Assembly: GCA_937902805.1 (NCBI GenBank)
Contig: CALEMB010000038.1
Span: forward strand, 1 to 32,608
Direction: 5' to 3'
DNA length: 32,608 nt
Origin: an uncultured Bacteroidales bacterium
Lineage (GTDB): Bacteria > Bacteroidota > Bacteroidia > Bacteroidales > F082
Every line of letters starts with the position of its first letter. Within the stretch, counting starts at the first letter, position 1. Positions 1 to 7,689 of the stretch are shown here, one piece after another. A program made the translations under genes and the position numbers. The notes under the pieces are model-generated. The model was not told where the DNA came from and ran no database searches. It saw only the letters and a list, made by a program, of their open reading frames with translations.

Positions 1-87
1 GACAACGACAAGCAGAAACTTATGTTCATCAAGTCCCTTTTTGATGAGGACGGCATTTGCTTTGTGATAAAAGAGGAATCAGTATAG
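1..87 (+). CDS. 3' end of an unidentified gene (partial)
   Basis: The first frame is open from the left edge to a TAG at 85-87. It gives 28 residues ending in ICFVIKEESV, charged and soluble in character. Too little is present to name a family. A 107-bp gap follows before the next start, and that gap contains a recognisable promoter, so this gene probably ends its own transcription unit. It could be a chance open frame, but codon use resembles neighbouring genes. Confidence 0.45.
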   Translation, partial: DNDKQKLMFIKSLFDEDGICFVIKEESV

Positions 88-141
88 CAGCGACCGCAAC
101 CGCGGGCAAACGATTCGGGCGGTTTGCTCAGTGAAATGAGT

Positions 142-172
142 TTTGATAATCCCTTTATATTTTGTTTCTTTG
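142..172 (+). promoter_or_regulatory. Bacteroidota-type promoter for the FISUMP lipoprotein
   Basis: TTTG at 142-145 is followed after 19 nt by TTTCTTTG at 165-172. This matches the Bacteroidota -33/-7 pattern (TTTG, TAnnTTTG) with one mismatch in the -7 box. The coding start lies 22 nt further on at 195. Confidence 0.5.
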
Positions 173-194
173 CAAAATCTAAAATAACAATAAG

Positions 195-920
195 ATGAAC
201 AAATTTACGAAGGCCATAGCGGCCATCATGCTAATCATTGCAGCAATCATTGTTACGGGATGCAATAAACCCGATGAGCCGAATAATGTGGAAAATCATG
301 GCGCAAGTGTTAGCGGAAGTATTGGGAACCATGATTATGTCGACCTTGGTTTACCGAGCGGTACGCTTTGGGCTACTTGCAATGTGGGTGCTGATACGCC
401 TAAAGATTATGGCGATTATTTTGCATGGGGTGAAACTGGCCCCAAAGAGGTTTATTCTTGGAACACCTATCAGTTTGGTAATTATTCGGATGGCATTACG
501 AAATATTTTATGCGTCCGTTTGAAAACTTCCAAGGTTTTGCAGATGATATAAAGGTTTTGGAAGAATGTGATGATGCGGCATCGGTCTTATGGGGTGGAG
601 GATGGCATATTCCCACATATAACCAATGGCGTGAATTGATCAATAATTGCACTCTTGATGGACCTCATGTCAACGGGGTAAACGATTGGGCTTTTGTCGG
701 ACCAAACGGGAATCGGCTTGTTTTGCCTTTCGCTGGTTATAAAGAAGGGCCTACAGTATCAGGCTATTATGGCTATTATTGGTCAAGTTCTTTGTATGCT
801 GAGCATTCTGACGACTCTGGGAGTGCGTGGCTCTTTTTCAATGAAGGGAATGACTATAGTATGTCGTTTGATACTCGAAATCTTGGGCTGACTATCCGTC
901 CGGTACATCCAGCAGAATGA
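195..920 (+). CDS. FISUMP-domain lipoprotein
   Basis: This 241-residue protein starts with a lipoprotein signal peptide: MNKFTK, a hydrophobic stretch, then VTGC with the lipidated Cys at residue 23. The mature part matches the Fibrobacter succinogenes major paralogous (FISUMP) domain. Visible landmarks are YVDLGLPSGTLWATCNVGA (about 48-66), WGGGWHIPTYNQW (about 133-145), YWSSS (195-199) and GLTIRPV near the end. The family is common in surface and secreted proteins of Bacteroidota and Fibrobacterota, and its biochemical role is not established. The protein is essentially one domain behind a lipid anchor. It converges with htpG and shares its terminator. Family assignment is firm; function is unknown. 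Confidence 0.88.
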   Translation: MNKFTKAIAAIMLIIAAIIVTGCNKPDEPNNVENHGASVSGSIGNHDYVDLGLPSGTLWATCNVGADTPKDYGDYFAWGETGPKEVYSWNTYQFGNYSDGITKYFMRPFENFQGFADDIKVLEECDDAASVLWGGGWHIPTYNQWRELINNCTLDGPHVNGVNDWAFVGPNGNRLVLPFAGYKEGPTVSGYYGYYWSSSLYAEHSDDSGSAWLFFNEGNDYSMSFDTRNLGLTIRPVHPAE

Positions 921-940
921 TTTTCGGAACAATTAAAACA

Positions 941-979
941 AAATCCCCGCAATGCAGAATGGCTTTGCGGGGATTTTTT
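941..979. terminator. Bidirectional intrinsic terminator
   Basis: A perfect 12-bp stem pairs 941-952 with 965-976 around a 12-nt loop. The core is CCCCGC/GCGGGG flanked by A and T tracts, so it can end transcription of the FISUMP gene on the plus strand and of htpG on the minus strand. Confidence 0.92.
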
Positions 980-995
980 ATGCAATTAAGGGGAA

Positions 996-2915
996 CTACA
1001 AGTTTGCCATATTTCTCTTCACAAACTCACTCAAATCCTTGCCCTTCAGCAAATTCTTCGAGAGCAGCGCGAGGTCGTAGATCTGTCTGATCGTGGCTTC
1101 CTGCTCGGCTTCGTCTTTGTCCAAGAGGCCGGTGATGACGGGGCTGTTGGTGTTGAGCATCAGCGTGTAGCTGTCGGGCATGGAACCGTAGAACGACATG
1201 GGGCCGCCGCCCATCTGCTCCATTTCCTTCATACGGCGCATCCACTCGTTTTGGGTAACCTCCACGGGAGCGTCAGTCTCGCCCTCGTTACTGAACGCCA
1301 CATTGAACTTCACTTTGTCGATGACTTTCTCGAAGGCGGCTTTCAAAGTCTCTTTCTGCTTGTCGTCGAGCTTCGATTCGGCTTCCTTGTCATCCTTCAC
1401 GATGAGCTTGTCGACGGTGTTGGAGTCCACGCGAGCAAACATGGCGCGACCGTCACCGCCCTTTTCGCCTTCCTTCTGCTCATAGGTGCTGATGAAATGC
1501 GGGTCAAGGATGCCGTCCATCATCAGGACGTTGTAGCCCTTGGCTTTGGCGTTCTCGATGTTGGTGTATTGGTCGTCTTTGTCGGTGGCATACAGATAGA
1601 CGAGGTTCTTGTCCTTGTCGGTCTGCTGCTCCTTGATGAGGGTCTTGTATTCCTCGATGGTGTAGTACTTATCGTCGGTGTCCTTGAAGAGGAAGAACTT
1701 CTCGGCACGTTCGTAGAACTTCGGGTCGCTCATCATGCCGTATTCGATGAAGACGCGGATGTCGTCCCAGTTCTTCTCGTAGGCCTCGCGGTCTTTCTTG
1801 AAAAGTTCCTCCAATTTCTCGGCCACCTTCTTGGTGATGTAAGTCGAGATTTTCTTCACGTTCTGATCGCTTTGCAGGAACGAGCGGCTGACGTTCAGCG
1901 GGATGTCGGGCGAGTCAATCACACCGTGCAGCAGAGAGAGGAACTCGGGCAGGATGCCTTCGACGCTGTCGGTGACGAAGACCTCGTTGCAGTAGAGCTG
2001 TATCTTGTTGCGTTGGAACTCGTAGCGGTTCTTTACCTTCGGGAAATAGAGGATGCCCGTGAGGTCGAAGGGGTAGTCCACGTTAAGGTGGATGTGGAAC
2101 AGCGGCTCGCCAAAGTTCATCGGGTAGAGCACATGGTAGAAGTCGTTGTACTCCTCGTCCTTGATGTCGGCAGGGGCTTTCTTCCATAGTGGTGCCACAT
2201 CATTGATGATCCAAGGTTTTTCAACCTCTTTGGTCTTGGGTTTGCCGTCTTTGTCGGTCTCGCCCTCGATTTCCTCCTGCACCTTACGTATGCCGAACTG
2301 AATCGGGATGGGCAGGAACTTGCAGTACTTGTTGAGCAGCTCGCGGATGCGACCTTCTTCAAGGAACTCTGCGGCATCGTCAGCGATGTAAAGGATGACG
2401 TCGGTGCCGCGGTCGCCCTTCGGGATTTCGTTCATGGTATACTCTGGACTGCCGTCGCATTCCCAGATGACACCGTTTTTACCTTCTTCGTGACAGGACT
2501 TCGAAATCAGAGATACCTTCGAGGAGACCATGAAGGCGGAGTAGAAGCCCAAGCCAAAATGTCCGATGATGTTGGCAGCCTCAGCCTCACTCTGGGTCTT
2601 GAACTTGGCAATGAACTCCTCCGCGCCAGAGAAGGCGATTTGGTTGATGTACTTATCCACCTCTTCGGCGTTCATGCCGATACCGCGGTCGCGGACGGTG
2701 AGGGTCTTTTTCTTCTTATCTATTTCCACCTTAATGGTAAGATCGCCCAGCTCGCCTTTGAACTCGCCCGAGGCGGCTAAAGCTTTTAGTTTTTGCGTGG
2801 CGTCCACGGCATTGCTGATGATTTCGCGCAGGAAAATCTCCTGGTCCGAATAGAGGAACTTCTTGATGACAGGGAAAATGTTTTCTGTCTTTACTCCAAT
2901 GTTACCGGTTTGCAT
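996..2915 (-). CDS. htpG: Chaperone protein HtpG (Hsp90 family)
   Basis: ATP-dependent cytosolic chaperone of 639 residues, close to the usual bacterial Hsp90 length. The N-terminal GHKL ATPase motifs are all present: SNAVDA (34-39, with the Mg-coordinating Asn35), DRGIGM (76-81), GHFGLGFYSAF (118-128) and GTDVILYI (about 170-177). The middle and C-terminal dimerisation regions follow without a break (NRYEFQ, LNVSRSFLQ). NAVDA rather than NASDA is a minor variant. The start ATG at 2913-2915 begins MQTGNIGV, the normal N-terminus. The upstream gap carries repeats and no clear -7 box was found. It terminates at the shared hairpin at 941-979. Confidence 0.98.
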   Translation of the reverse strand: MQTGNIGVKTENIFPVIKKFLYSDQEIFLREIISNAVDATQKLKALAASGEFKGELGDLTIKVEIDKKKKTLTVRDRGIGMNAEEVDKYINQIAFSGAEEFIAKFKTQSEAEAANIIGHFGLGFYSAFMVSSKVSLISKSCHEEGKNGVIWECDGSPEYTMNEIPKGDRGTDVILYIADDAAEFLEEGRIRELLNKYCKFLPIPIQFGIRKVQEEIEGETDKDGKPKTKEVEKPWIINDVAPLWKKAPADIKDEEYNDFYHVLYPMNFGEPLFHIHLNVDYPFDLTGILYFPKVKNRYEFQRNKIQLYCNEVFVTDSVEGILPEFLSLLHGVIDSPDIPLNVSRSFLQSDQNVKKISTYITKKVAEKLEELFKKDREAYEKNWDDIRVFIEYGMMSDPKFYERAEKFFLFKDTDDKYYTIEEYKTLIKEQQTDKDKNLVYLYATDKDDQYTNIENAKAKGYNVLMMDGILDPHFISTYEQKEGEKGGDGRAMFARVDSNTVDKLIVKDDKEAESKLDDKQKETLKAAFEKVIDKVKFNVAFSNEGETDAPVEVTQNEWMRRMKEMEQMGGGPMSFYGSMPDSYTLMLNTNSPVITGLLDKDEAEQEATIRQIYDLALLSKNLLKGKDLSEFVKRNMANL

Positions 2916-2925
2916 ATCGTTATGT

Positions 2926-2954
2926 ATTTAAAATTCAAAATTTAAGATTTAAAG
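2926..2954. repeat. AT-rich spacer repeat
   Basis: A 29-bp stretch built from ATTTAAA, ATTCAAA and ATTTAAG-like pieces lies directly upstream of htpG and abuts the palindrome at 2969-3012. Spacers of this kind are frequent in Bacteroidota intergenic regions. Its role is unknown, and it could simply be the AT-rich part of the htpG promoter. Confidence 0.4.
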
Positions 2955-2968
2955 ATTCATTGTCGCTT

Positions 2969-3012
2969 CGCGTCATTGCGAGGAGGAACGACGAAGCAAT
3001 CCAGATGACGCG
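2969..3012. repeat. Interspersed palindromic repeat
   Basis: Perfect 8-bp outer arms CGCGTCAT (2969-2976) and ATGACGCG (3005-3012) enclose an inner TGC/GCA pairing (2977-2979 with 2996-2998) and the purine-rich core GAGGAGGAACGACGAA. The GTCATTGCGAG...GCAATCCAG...TGAC pattern is, from memory, a common dispersed intergenic element in many bacterial genomes. It lies between the divergently transcribed htpG and the next gene. Confidence 0.65.
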
Positions 3013-3067
3013 CGTCCTTTGTCAAATTGTGTGCCATTTGGAAAACTGACATTTTGGCAAGGAATTG

Positions 3068-3099
3068 TTGACTTGAATGATAGAAGTTTTCTATTTTTG
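3068..3099 (+). promoter_or_regulatory. Promoter for the lipoprotein at 3119
   Basis: TATTTTTG (3092-3099) is a perfect TAnnTTTG -7 box, with a TTG at 3068-3070 placed 21 nt upstream. The box sits inside the longer open frame that begins at 3077, so translation should start at the ATG at 3119. Confidence 0.7.
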
Positions 3100-3118
3100 C
3101 AATCAAAATCTTTTTGGT

Positions 3119-3955
3119 ATGAAAAAACACATGTTTGTATTGGCTTTTTGCCTTATTGTATTGGCGTTTTCATCTTGCTCGTCGTTGCGAAACACCACAC
3201 CGAAGAATTTGCCTCCTTTGAGTGAAGTGTCGCCGATTCTTGACAGCATCGTTGAGGAAGGATACCAATTGTATTATTCCGAAAGGGCAAATTGGGTTGC
3301 AACAGACCTTGTGTTTGAAAGGTATGGGATGGACGAGCTTGGCAGATCCATTACATATCAGGCCGATAACAATCTTTGGACGGTTTGTTTCTTTGATAAA
3401 AACAATGAGAAATGTCTTTTGGAATGTCGATTTGATATCAAGTCTGGTAATACTGTGACTTTGGATTCCATCCGTCCTATTTCTACTTTTGAAAAAGAAC
3501 AATTGCAGCGAAAAGAGACAATGCTTAACGAGGCCATCAGCAAGTATGGCTCTGAATTAAAGTTTGCTCCTGAAACATTTGGTAATCCGAACATTGATTT
3601 TGTTCGCATGAATGACCATCTGACGCGGGTGTATTTTCTTCAAGGTACAATAAGACATGATGTGATACCTTTTGGAAATGATTATTCGATTGATTTTGAT
3701 GAGAATTTGAAACCAATTGCTTTCCGTCGCTATCATCGATCGCTAATAGATAGCCCCACAAAAAATGACAAAAGTGAAGAAGCCAAATTTCTCTTTCACA
3801 CCCATTTGAAAGACAATCCTTTTATTACTCCTACCGATATTTGCAACTTTCTGCTTTATCGCCCGAAAAATATGGATGGTTTCATGGTTGCAAGCGAGGC
3901 GTACAACTGTATGTTTATGTTCTCTGTTAACCAGCACCGCATCGTCGTTCAGTAA
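3119..3955 (+). CDS. Hypothetical lipoprotein
   Basis: The protein is 278 residues from the ATG at 3119. It begins MKKHMFVLAFCLIVLAFSSC, a clean lipoprotein signal peptide with a lipobox ending at Cys20. The mature part is a soluble mixed alpha/beta domain rich in charged residues, with no catalytic motif, repeat or membrane segment that I recognise. The longer frame from 3077 is rejected because the promoter box lies within it and the signal peptide fits 3119. The gene stands alone, between repeats on the left and a complex regulatory region on the right. Likely periplasmic or outer-membrane-anchored; function unknown. Confidence 0.8.
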   Translation: MKKHMFVLAFCLIVLAFSSCSSLRNTTPKNLPPLSEVSPILDSIVEEGYQLYYSERANWVATDLVFERYGMDELGRSITYQADNNLWTVCFFDKNNEKCLLECRFDIKSGNTVTLDSIRPISTFEKEQLQRKETMLNEAISKYGSELKFAPETFGNPNIDFVRMNDHLTRVYFLQGTIRHDVIPFGNDYSIDFDENLKPIAFRRYHRSLIDSPTKNDKSEEAKFLFHTHLKDNPFITPTDICNFLLYRPKNMDGFMVASEAYNCMFMFSVNQHRIVVQ

Positions 3956-4097
3956 GAAAGAATCATAAAGCTACTATACGCTACTTTTCATTGATTTTGA
4001 TTGAAAATGCCTTTTATCTGCGGTAAAAACGTCGCTGAATAAAAGCATGTTTTGATGATTCGAGGATTGGAAAACCCTGTTTTAATGTGTTGATAAT

Positions 4098-4124
4098 AAC
4101 AGAATTATGTATAATTATTCTGTT
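4098..4124. promoter_or_regulatory. Putative operator palindrome
   Basis: AACAGAAT (4098-4105) and ATTCTGTT (4117-4124) form perfect 8-bp inverted arms around an 11-bp spacer. The right arm abuts the probable -33 element of the methyltransferase promoter, a typical place for a dimeric regulator to bind. No dedicated regulator gene is nearby. Confidence 0.5.
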
Positions 4125-4159
4125 TTGTGTCCACGGAAACAAAATACTTTCTACTTTTG
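4124..4159 (+). promoter_or_regulatory. Promoter for the methyltransferase at 4231
   Basis: TACTTTTG (4152-4159) is a perfect TAnnTTTG -7 box. A TTTG at 4124-4127 lies 24 nt upstream, slightly wider than usual. Transcription would start near 4166, placing the tandem repeats in the 5' leader. Confidence 0.65.
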
Positions 4160-4170
4160 TAATAATTCTA

Positions 4171-4215
4171 TTACTAAGTAGTTTGTTACTAAGCGAGTTA
4201 TTACTAAGTGGTTTA
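4171..4215 (+). repeat. Three 15-bp tandem repeats in a 5' leader
   Basis: The units are TTACTAAGTAGTTTG, TTACTAAGCGAGTTA and TTACTAAGTGGTTTA, followed by another TTAC. The first eight bases are identical in all three. Because the unit is a multiple of three, the frame stays open and reads as leucine-rich peptide, giving a false membrane-like N-terminus to the downstream gene. Confidence 0.85.
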
Positions 4216-4230
4216 TTACATATCACAACA

Positions 4231-5055
4231 ATGAACGAAATCTACGACTTCTATAACAACGGTGCCGAGATAGGCCGGCTGGAGCGCGGCCTGGGCATCG
4301 TGGAGTTTCACAGGACAAAGGAAATCTTGTCGCGCTACATCGATGGCGGCAATGTGATCTACGACATCGGTGGCGGCATCGGGATGTATGCGGCTTGGCT
4401 GGCAAAGAAGGGCAATGAAGTCCACCTGATTGAGTTGGCCGAAAACGCCGTGGAATATGCCAAGGCCAATATGATGCAGGATTGCCAATTCATTGCCGAG
4501 ACGGGCAATGCCTTGCAAGTCAATCGTCCCGACGATAGTGCCGATGTGGTGCTGCTGATGGGACCGCAGTATCATTTGCGTGATAGGGAAGACCGACTGC
4601 AGTCACTGCGTGAGTCATTCCGTGTGCTGAAGAAAGGCGGTCTCCTGGTGGCGGCGGGCATCTCCAAGTTCAGTTCCATGACTTGGGCCTTGTCGGTGTA
4701 CGGTGAGAAGAAAAATGGGAACCTCGTGGAATTCCTCGACGACCCCGTGTTTTTCAACATGATCAAAGGCGAGATGACCACGGGCGACCATATCCGTCCG
4801 AAGGAATACGTGAAGTTCATTGCGGAGTCGTATTTCACCACGGCAGAAGAGATGAAGACTGAAATCGCCGAAGTGGGATTCGCTGTGGAGAAGGCCATCG
4901 CCGTTGAGGGTTGTATCTGGTTCACGCCCCATCGCGACGAGAAATGGGAGGACGAAGCCAGCCGCGAACGCCTGTTGGACATCGTTCGCATTACCGAAAG
5001 CGAGCCTGAGATGATGGGCATGAGTCCGCATTTCTTGGTGATGGCAAGGAAATAA
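4231..5055 (+). CDS. Class I SAM-dependent methyltransferase
   Basis: The protein is 274 residues from ATG 4231 (MNEIYDFYNNGAEIGRLERG). Motif I of the Rossmann fold is VIYDIGGGIGMYAAWLA (about 45-61), with the acidic residue ending strand 2 in VHLIEL. DDSADVVLLMGPQYHL is the motif IV region and LKKGGLLVAAGIS the motif VI region. The fold is clear, but the substrate cannot be read from sequence; UbiE/Methyltransf_11-type small-molecule enzymes look most alike. The frame continues upstream to 4087, but that part covers the palindrome, the promoter box and the 15-bp repeats. The gene has its own promoter, and the promoter of the next gene overlaps its 3' end. Confidence 0.88.
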   Translation: MNEIYDFYNNGAEIGRLERGLGIVEFHRTKEILSRYIDGGNVIYDIGGGIGMYAAWLAKKGNEVHLIELAENAVEYAKANMMQDCQFIAETGNALQVNRPDDSADVVLLMGPQYHLRDREDRLQSLRESFRVLKKGGLLVAAGISKFSSMTWALSVYGEKKNGNLVEFLDDPVFFNMIKGEMTTGDHIRPKEYVKFIAESYFTTAEEMKTEIAEVGFAVEKAIAVEGCIWFTPHRDEKWEDEASRERLLDIVRITESEPEMMGMSPHFLVMARK

Positions 5056-5067
5056 TCACTAACTTTG
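5035..5067 (+). promoter_or_regulatory. Promoter for the T9SS adhesin-like gene
   Basis: TAACTTTG (5060-5067) is a perfect -7 box, with TTG at 5035-5037 placed 22 nt upstream. It overlaps the end of the methyltransferase gene. The TTG start at 5065 lies inside the box, which supports ATG 5095 as the true start. Confidence 0.65.
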
Positions 5068-5094
5068 CACAAGAAATCAATAGAAAAACCGAAT

Positions 5095-7590
5095 ATGAAA
5101 AAACTGTACACTTTTATTGCGATGATGCTTCTGATGGGAAGCACCTTCGCTCAAGTTTTGGTCAATGAGACTTTTGAAAATGGTAACACGGTAGATCAGA
5201 TTCCAACGGGCTGGATTGCTACTGGTGACGGCTGGAAAGCCGGCATTACTATCCCGGATGACAACATCGCTCGTGGACGAAAGCCGCATACTGGCGACTG
5301 GTATATGTATGCCACCTATAACACCGATGTGTGGATCTACAAGGAGATCAACGTGACCGCTGGAAGTTATTATCGTGTTTCGTTCTGGTACGCCACATGG
5401 CATGTTGACCACTTCAATTTGGAAGTCAAAGCAGGTGCAAGCGCCAATGCCTCGGCTATGACCCTCACCGCAGTACCAATGATGGTGGTCGACAATGAAG
5501 AATTTGAGCAGACCTCAGGTGTGTTTCAAGCCACAAATTCCGGCTCCTTTTATGTAGGTTTCCACAGCGTGGCCGACAACGGACCTTGGTATTTGTCGAT
5601 TGATGACATTATCATTGAGCAGACGTCACAATATAACTTCAACGTAGAGCAACTTACTGTCGATACCTCCGTCTATTTTGGTGAACCAGCCTATCTGCGT
5701 TTCCGCCTTAACAACACTGGGGAGCAGTTCGACACCTATCAGTTCAACAGCACAGGCGACCTGCCTGTTGAGTTCTATCAGAATGGCACCCAAGTGACTC
5801 AGGTCAATTTGGCTTACAACAGTTCGGTGGAATTGGTGGCCAAGACCACGCTCCCAATGAACTTAAACAACAATGAACTTGTCCATGCCACTTTCGATGT
5901 CGTTTCCAGCCATTCTGCCCCGACGCAAAGCGTGGATTTCCAAATTACCGCTATGGCTCCCTTCGCTGATTTCCCGCTTGAGGAAGGTTTTGAGAATGAC
6001 TTCGTGCCCTTCGGCTGGCAAAACAACATCACGAATGGCAACTATGCCTTCGACCGCATCACGGAAGGCTCCACGCCGAGCGCGATGCCTCATGATGGTA
6101 GCCAATACATGGCTCGTTTCTACACCTACATTAATCCTGCTGGTGGCTCGGCAGAACTGGTCTCGCCCAAGATGGATTTGAATGAACATGACAACATTGT
6201 CAGCTTCTGGATGTTCCGCAACAGCAACCCGAATATCAACAAGGACGACCGTATCAATGTGTATTACAATGCGGTGCCGCGTTCGGAAGGCGGACAACTA
6301 CTTGGCACCATCCACCGCTGCACCTATAAGGAACCCGTCGTCGCCGATGTGGACGACTGGTACGAATATTCCTTCACCTTCGACTGCCCCGACGACTATG
6401 GCTTCATCATTTTCGAGGGCGTCAGCGACTACGGCTGGAACCTGTATTTGGACGATATCTTCATTAATAGTTCCTCAGAAGACCATGAGGCTCCCACCTT
6501 GATTTCAGTTACTGGAAATCAGGCCTATGCCGACACGGAGATGAACTTGAAGATTCGCGTTCACGATGCATCGGCGATGCCTTCCACTTTGGCGGCAACC
6601 TATACCATTTGGGGCACGACGCACGACTTGACTTTCACCATAGATAGAAACGATAGAGGAAATTACGATTACACCGCCACTATTCCCGCCTACGATAATC
6701 ACACACCTGGCGCAATGACTATTCAGCTTGTGGATGCCTTGGGCAACAGCGCGTTGTCGGAAGAAATACCGATTCATTGGGATTATCAATGTCCTCTTCT
6801 TTTCGAAACTTTTGAGGAATGTGGCACCACATTTGGTTTGCCAGAAGGCTGGACCACAGATGGTAACCCAAGTTGGTGGGATTGGTCGTTCCAAGGTACC
6901 ATGTATTATACTGATTATTACGAAAATAGTTACGTAGTACAACCTCATAGAGGAAGTAAACAGGCCGTATTGGAATGGGATAGCAGCGAGAATCCCTCGG
7001 CACAAGACCAGACCTTGATTACGCCCGTGCTGACCATTACCAGACCTACCGTGTTGCAGTTCTGGACCTGGGTGCAATACGGCACTGATGGCTACGACCA
7101 CTTCGCAGTCCGTGTGTACGACACCTACAACGGCACTTGGGAGGACAAATGGGATGCTGCCGATATGCCTTACGGACAAATCAACGCTTATGACGAACCG
7201 ATTTCCATTAACTTGGACGAGTACATCGGGAAGAACATCAAAATTGGTTTCAGGGGTTATAACTCCATGGGTGACTATTTGGCCTTCGACTGGTTTGTCG
7301 ACGATGTGAAAGTAGTCCCGACCGACACCACCGATGTGAATGTGAACGAAATGGCTGCGTTGAAATTCAATGTCTATCCCAATCCCGCCAAGGATGTTGT
7401 TCGTATTGAAGCGCAAAGCGACATCCAACAGGTGACGCTGATGGGCATCAATGGCGTGATGCTTGATGACAGAAAAGCCAACTCAAAACAAGTGGAACTG
7501 AATTTGGAAGGTTATTCCAAGGGCATCTATGTTGTCCGCATTGTGACCGAAGAGGGTGTGGCTACGCGTAGAATCAATCTGATAGAATAA
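5095..7590 (+). CDS. T9SS-secreted protein with three adhesin-like jelly-roll domains
   Basis: The protein is 831 residues from ATG 5095. MKKLYTFIAMMLLMGSTFAQ is a classical Sec signal peptide. Three beta-sandwich modules of the cleaved-adhesin/choice-of-anchor J type follow at about 22-176, 290-457 and 566-742. Each opens with E(T/G)FE...GW and closes with a D-D-I/V motif (LSIDDIII, LYLDDIFI, WFVDDVKV). A CARDB-like segment lies at about 180-288. The C-terminus from about 757 (LKFNVYPNPAKDVVRI ... GIYVVRIVTEEG) is a type A T9SS sorting domain, so the protein should cross the outer membrane and be cleaved and anchored, or released. These modules occur in gingipain haemagglutinin regions and bind proteins or glycans. 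No protease domain is present, so this is probably a stand-alone adhesin. Confidence 0.88.
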   Translation: MKKLYTFIAMMLLMGSTFAQVLVNETFENGNTVDQIPTGWIATGDGWKAGITIPDDNIARGRKPHTGDWYMYATYNTDVWIYKEINVTAGSYYRVSFWYATWHVDHFNLEVKAGASANASAMTLTAVPMMVVDNEEFEQTSGVFQATNSGSFYVGFHSVADNGPWYLSIDDIIIEQTSQYNFNVEQLTVDTSVYFGEPAYLRFRLNNTGEQFDTYQFNSTGDLPVEFYQNGTQVTQVNLAYNSSVELVAKTTLPMNLNNNELVHATFDVVSSHSAPTQSVDFQITAMAPFADFPLEEGFENDFVPFGWQNNITNGNYAFDRITEGSTPSAMPHDGSQYMARFYTYINPAGGSAELVSPKMDLNEHDNIVSFWMFRNSNPNINKDDRINVYYNAVPRSEGGQLLGTIHRCTYKEPVVADVDDWYEYSFTFDCPDDYGFIIFEGVSDYGWNLYLDDIFINSSSEDHEAPTLISVTGNQAYADTEMNLKIRVHDASAMPSTLAATYTIWGTTHDLTFTIDRNDRGNYDYTATIPAYDNHTPGAMTIQLVDALGNSALSEEIPIHWDYQCPLLFETFEECGTTFGLPEGWTTDGNPSWWDWSFQGTMYYTDYYENSYVVQPHRGSKQAVLEWDSSENPSAQDQTLITPVLTITRPTVLQFWTWVQYGTDGYDHFAVRVYDTYNGTWEDKWDAADMPYGQINAYDEPISINLDEYIGKNIKIGFRGYNSMGDYLAFDWFVDDVKVVPTDTTDVNVNEMAALKFNVYPNPAKDVVRIEAQSDIQQVTLMGINGVMLDDRKANSKQVELNLEGYSKGIYVVRIVTEEGVATRRINLIE

Positions 7591-7615
7591 GAAAAGCCGC
7601 CACATGCTTTTCTGC

Positions 7616-7646
7616 TTTGTCAATTGAGAAATATACCTTACTTTTG
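7616..7646 (+). promoter_or_regulatory. Promoter for the lipoprotein-ogt operon
   Basis: TTTG (7616-7619), 19 nt, then TACTTTTG (7639-7646): a full match to the Bacteroidota consensus. The upstream ATG at 7624 falls between the two boxes, so translation must start further on, at 7690. Confidence 0.85.
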
Positions 7647-7689
7647 CATCACAAATAAACAGAATCATAATCGTAAAAGCATTATTGTC

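Noticed and set aside
1251..2189. A 312-residue open frame on the plus strand
   Set aside because: It is antisense to htpG, and its Val/Leu/Asp-rich composition is typical of the mirror frame of a charged protein.
3985..4007. Possible terminator after the lipoprotein at 3119 (TTTTCA/TGAAAA)
   Set aside because: Only six AT-rich pairs and no adjoining T tract of useful length; too weak to call.
4087..4230. A 48-residue hydrophobic N-terminal extension (membrane anchor) on the methyltransferase
   Set aside because: This stretch contains the palindrome, a perfect -7 box and the tandem repeats. The Leu-rich look comes from translating TTACTAAG repeats, and ATG 4231 gives a normal soluble methyltransferase.
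7624..7689. Upstream ATG for the lipoprotein at 7690
   Set aside because: It lies between the -33 and -7 boxes of a consensus promoter and would bury the lipoprotein signal.
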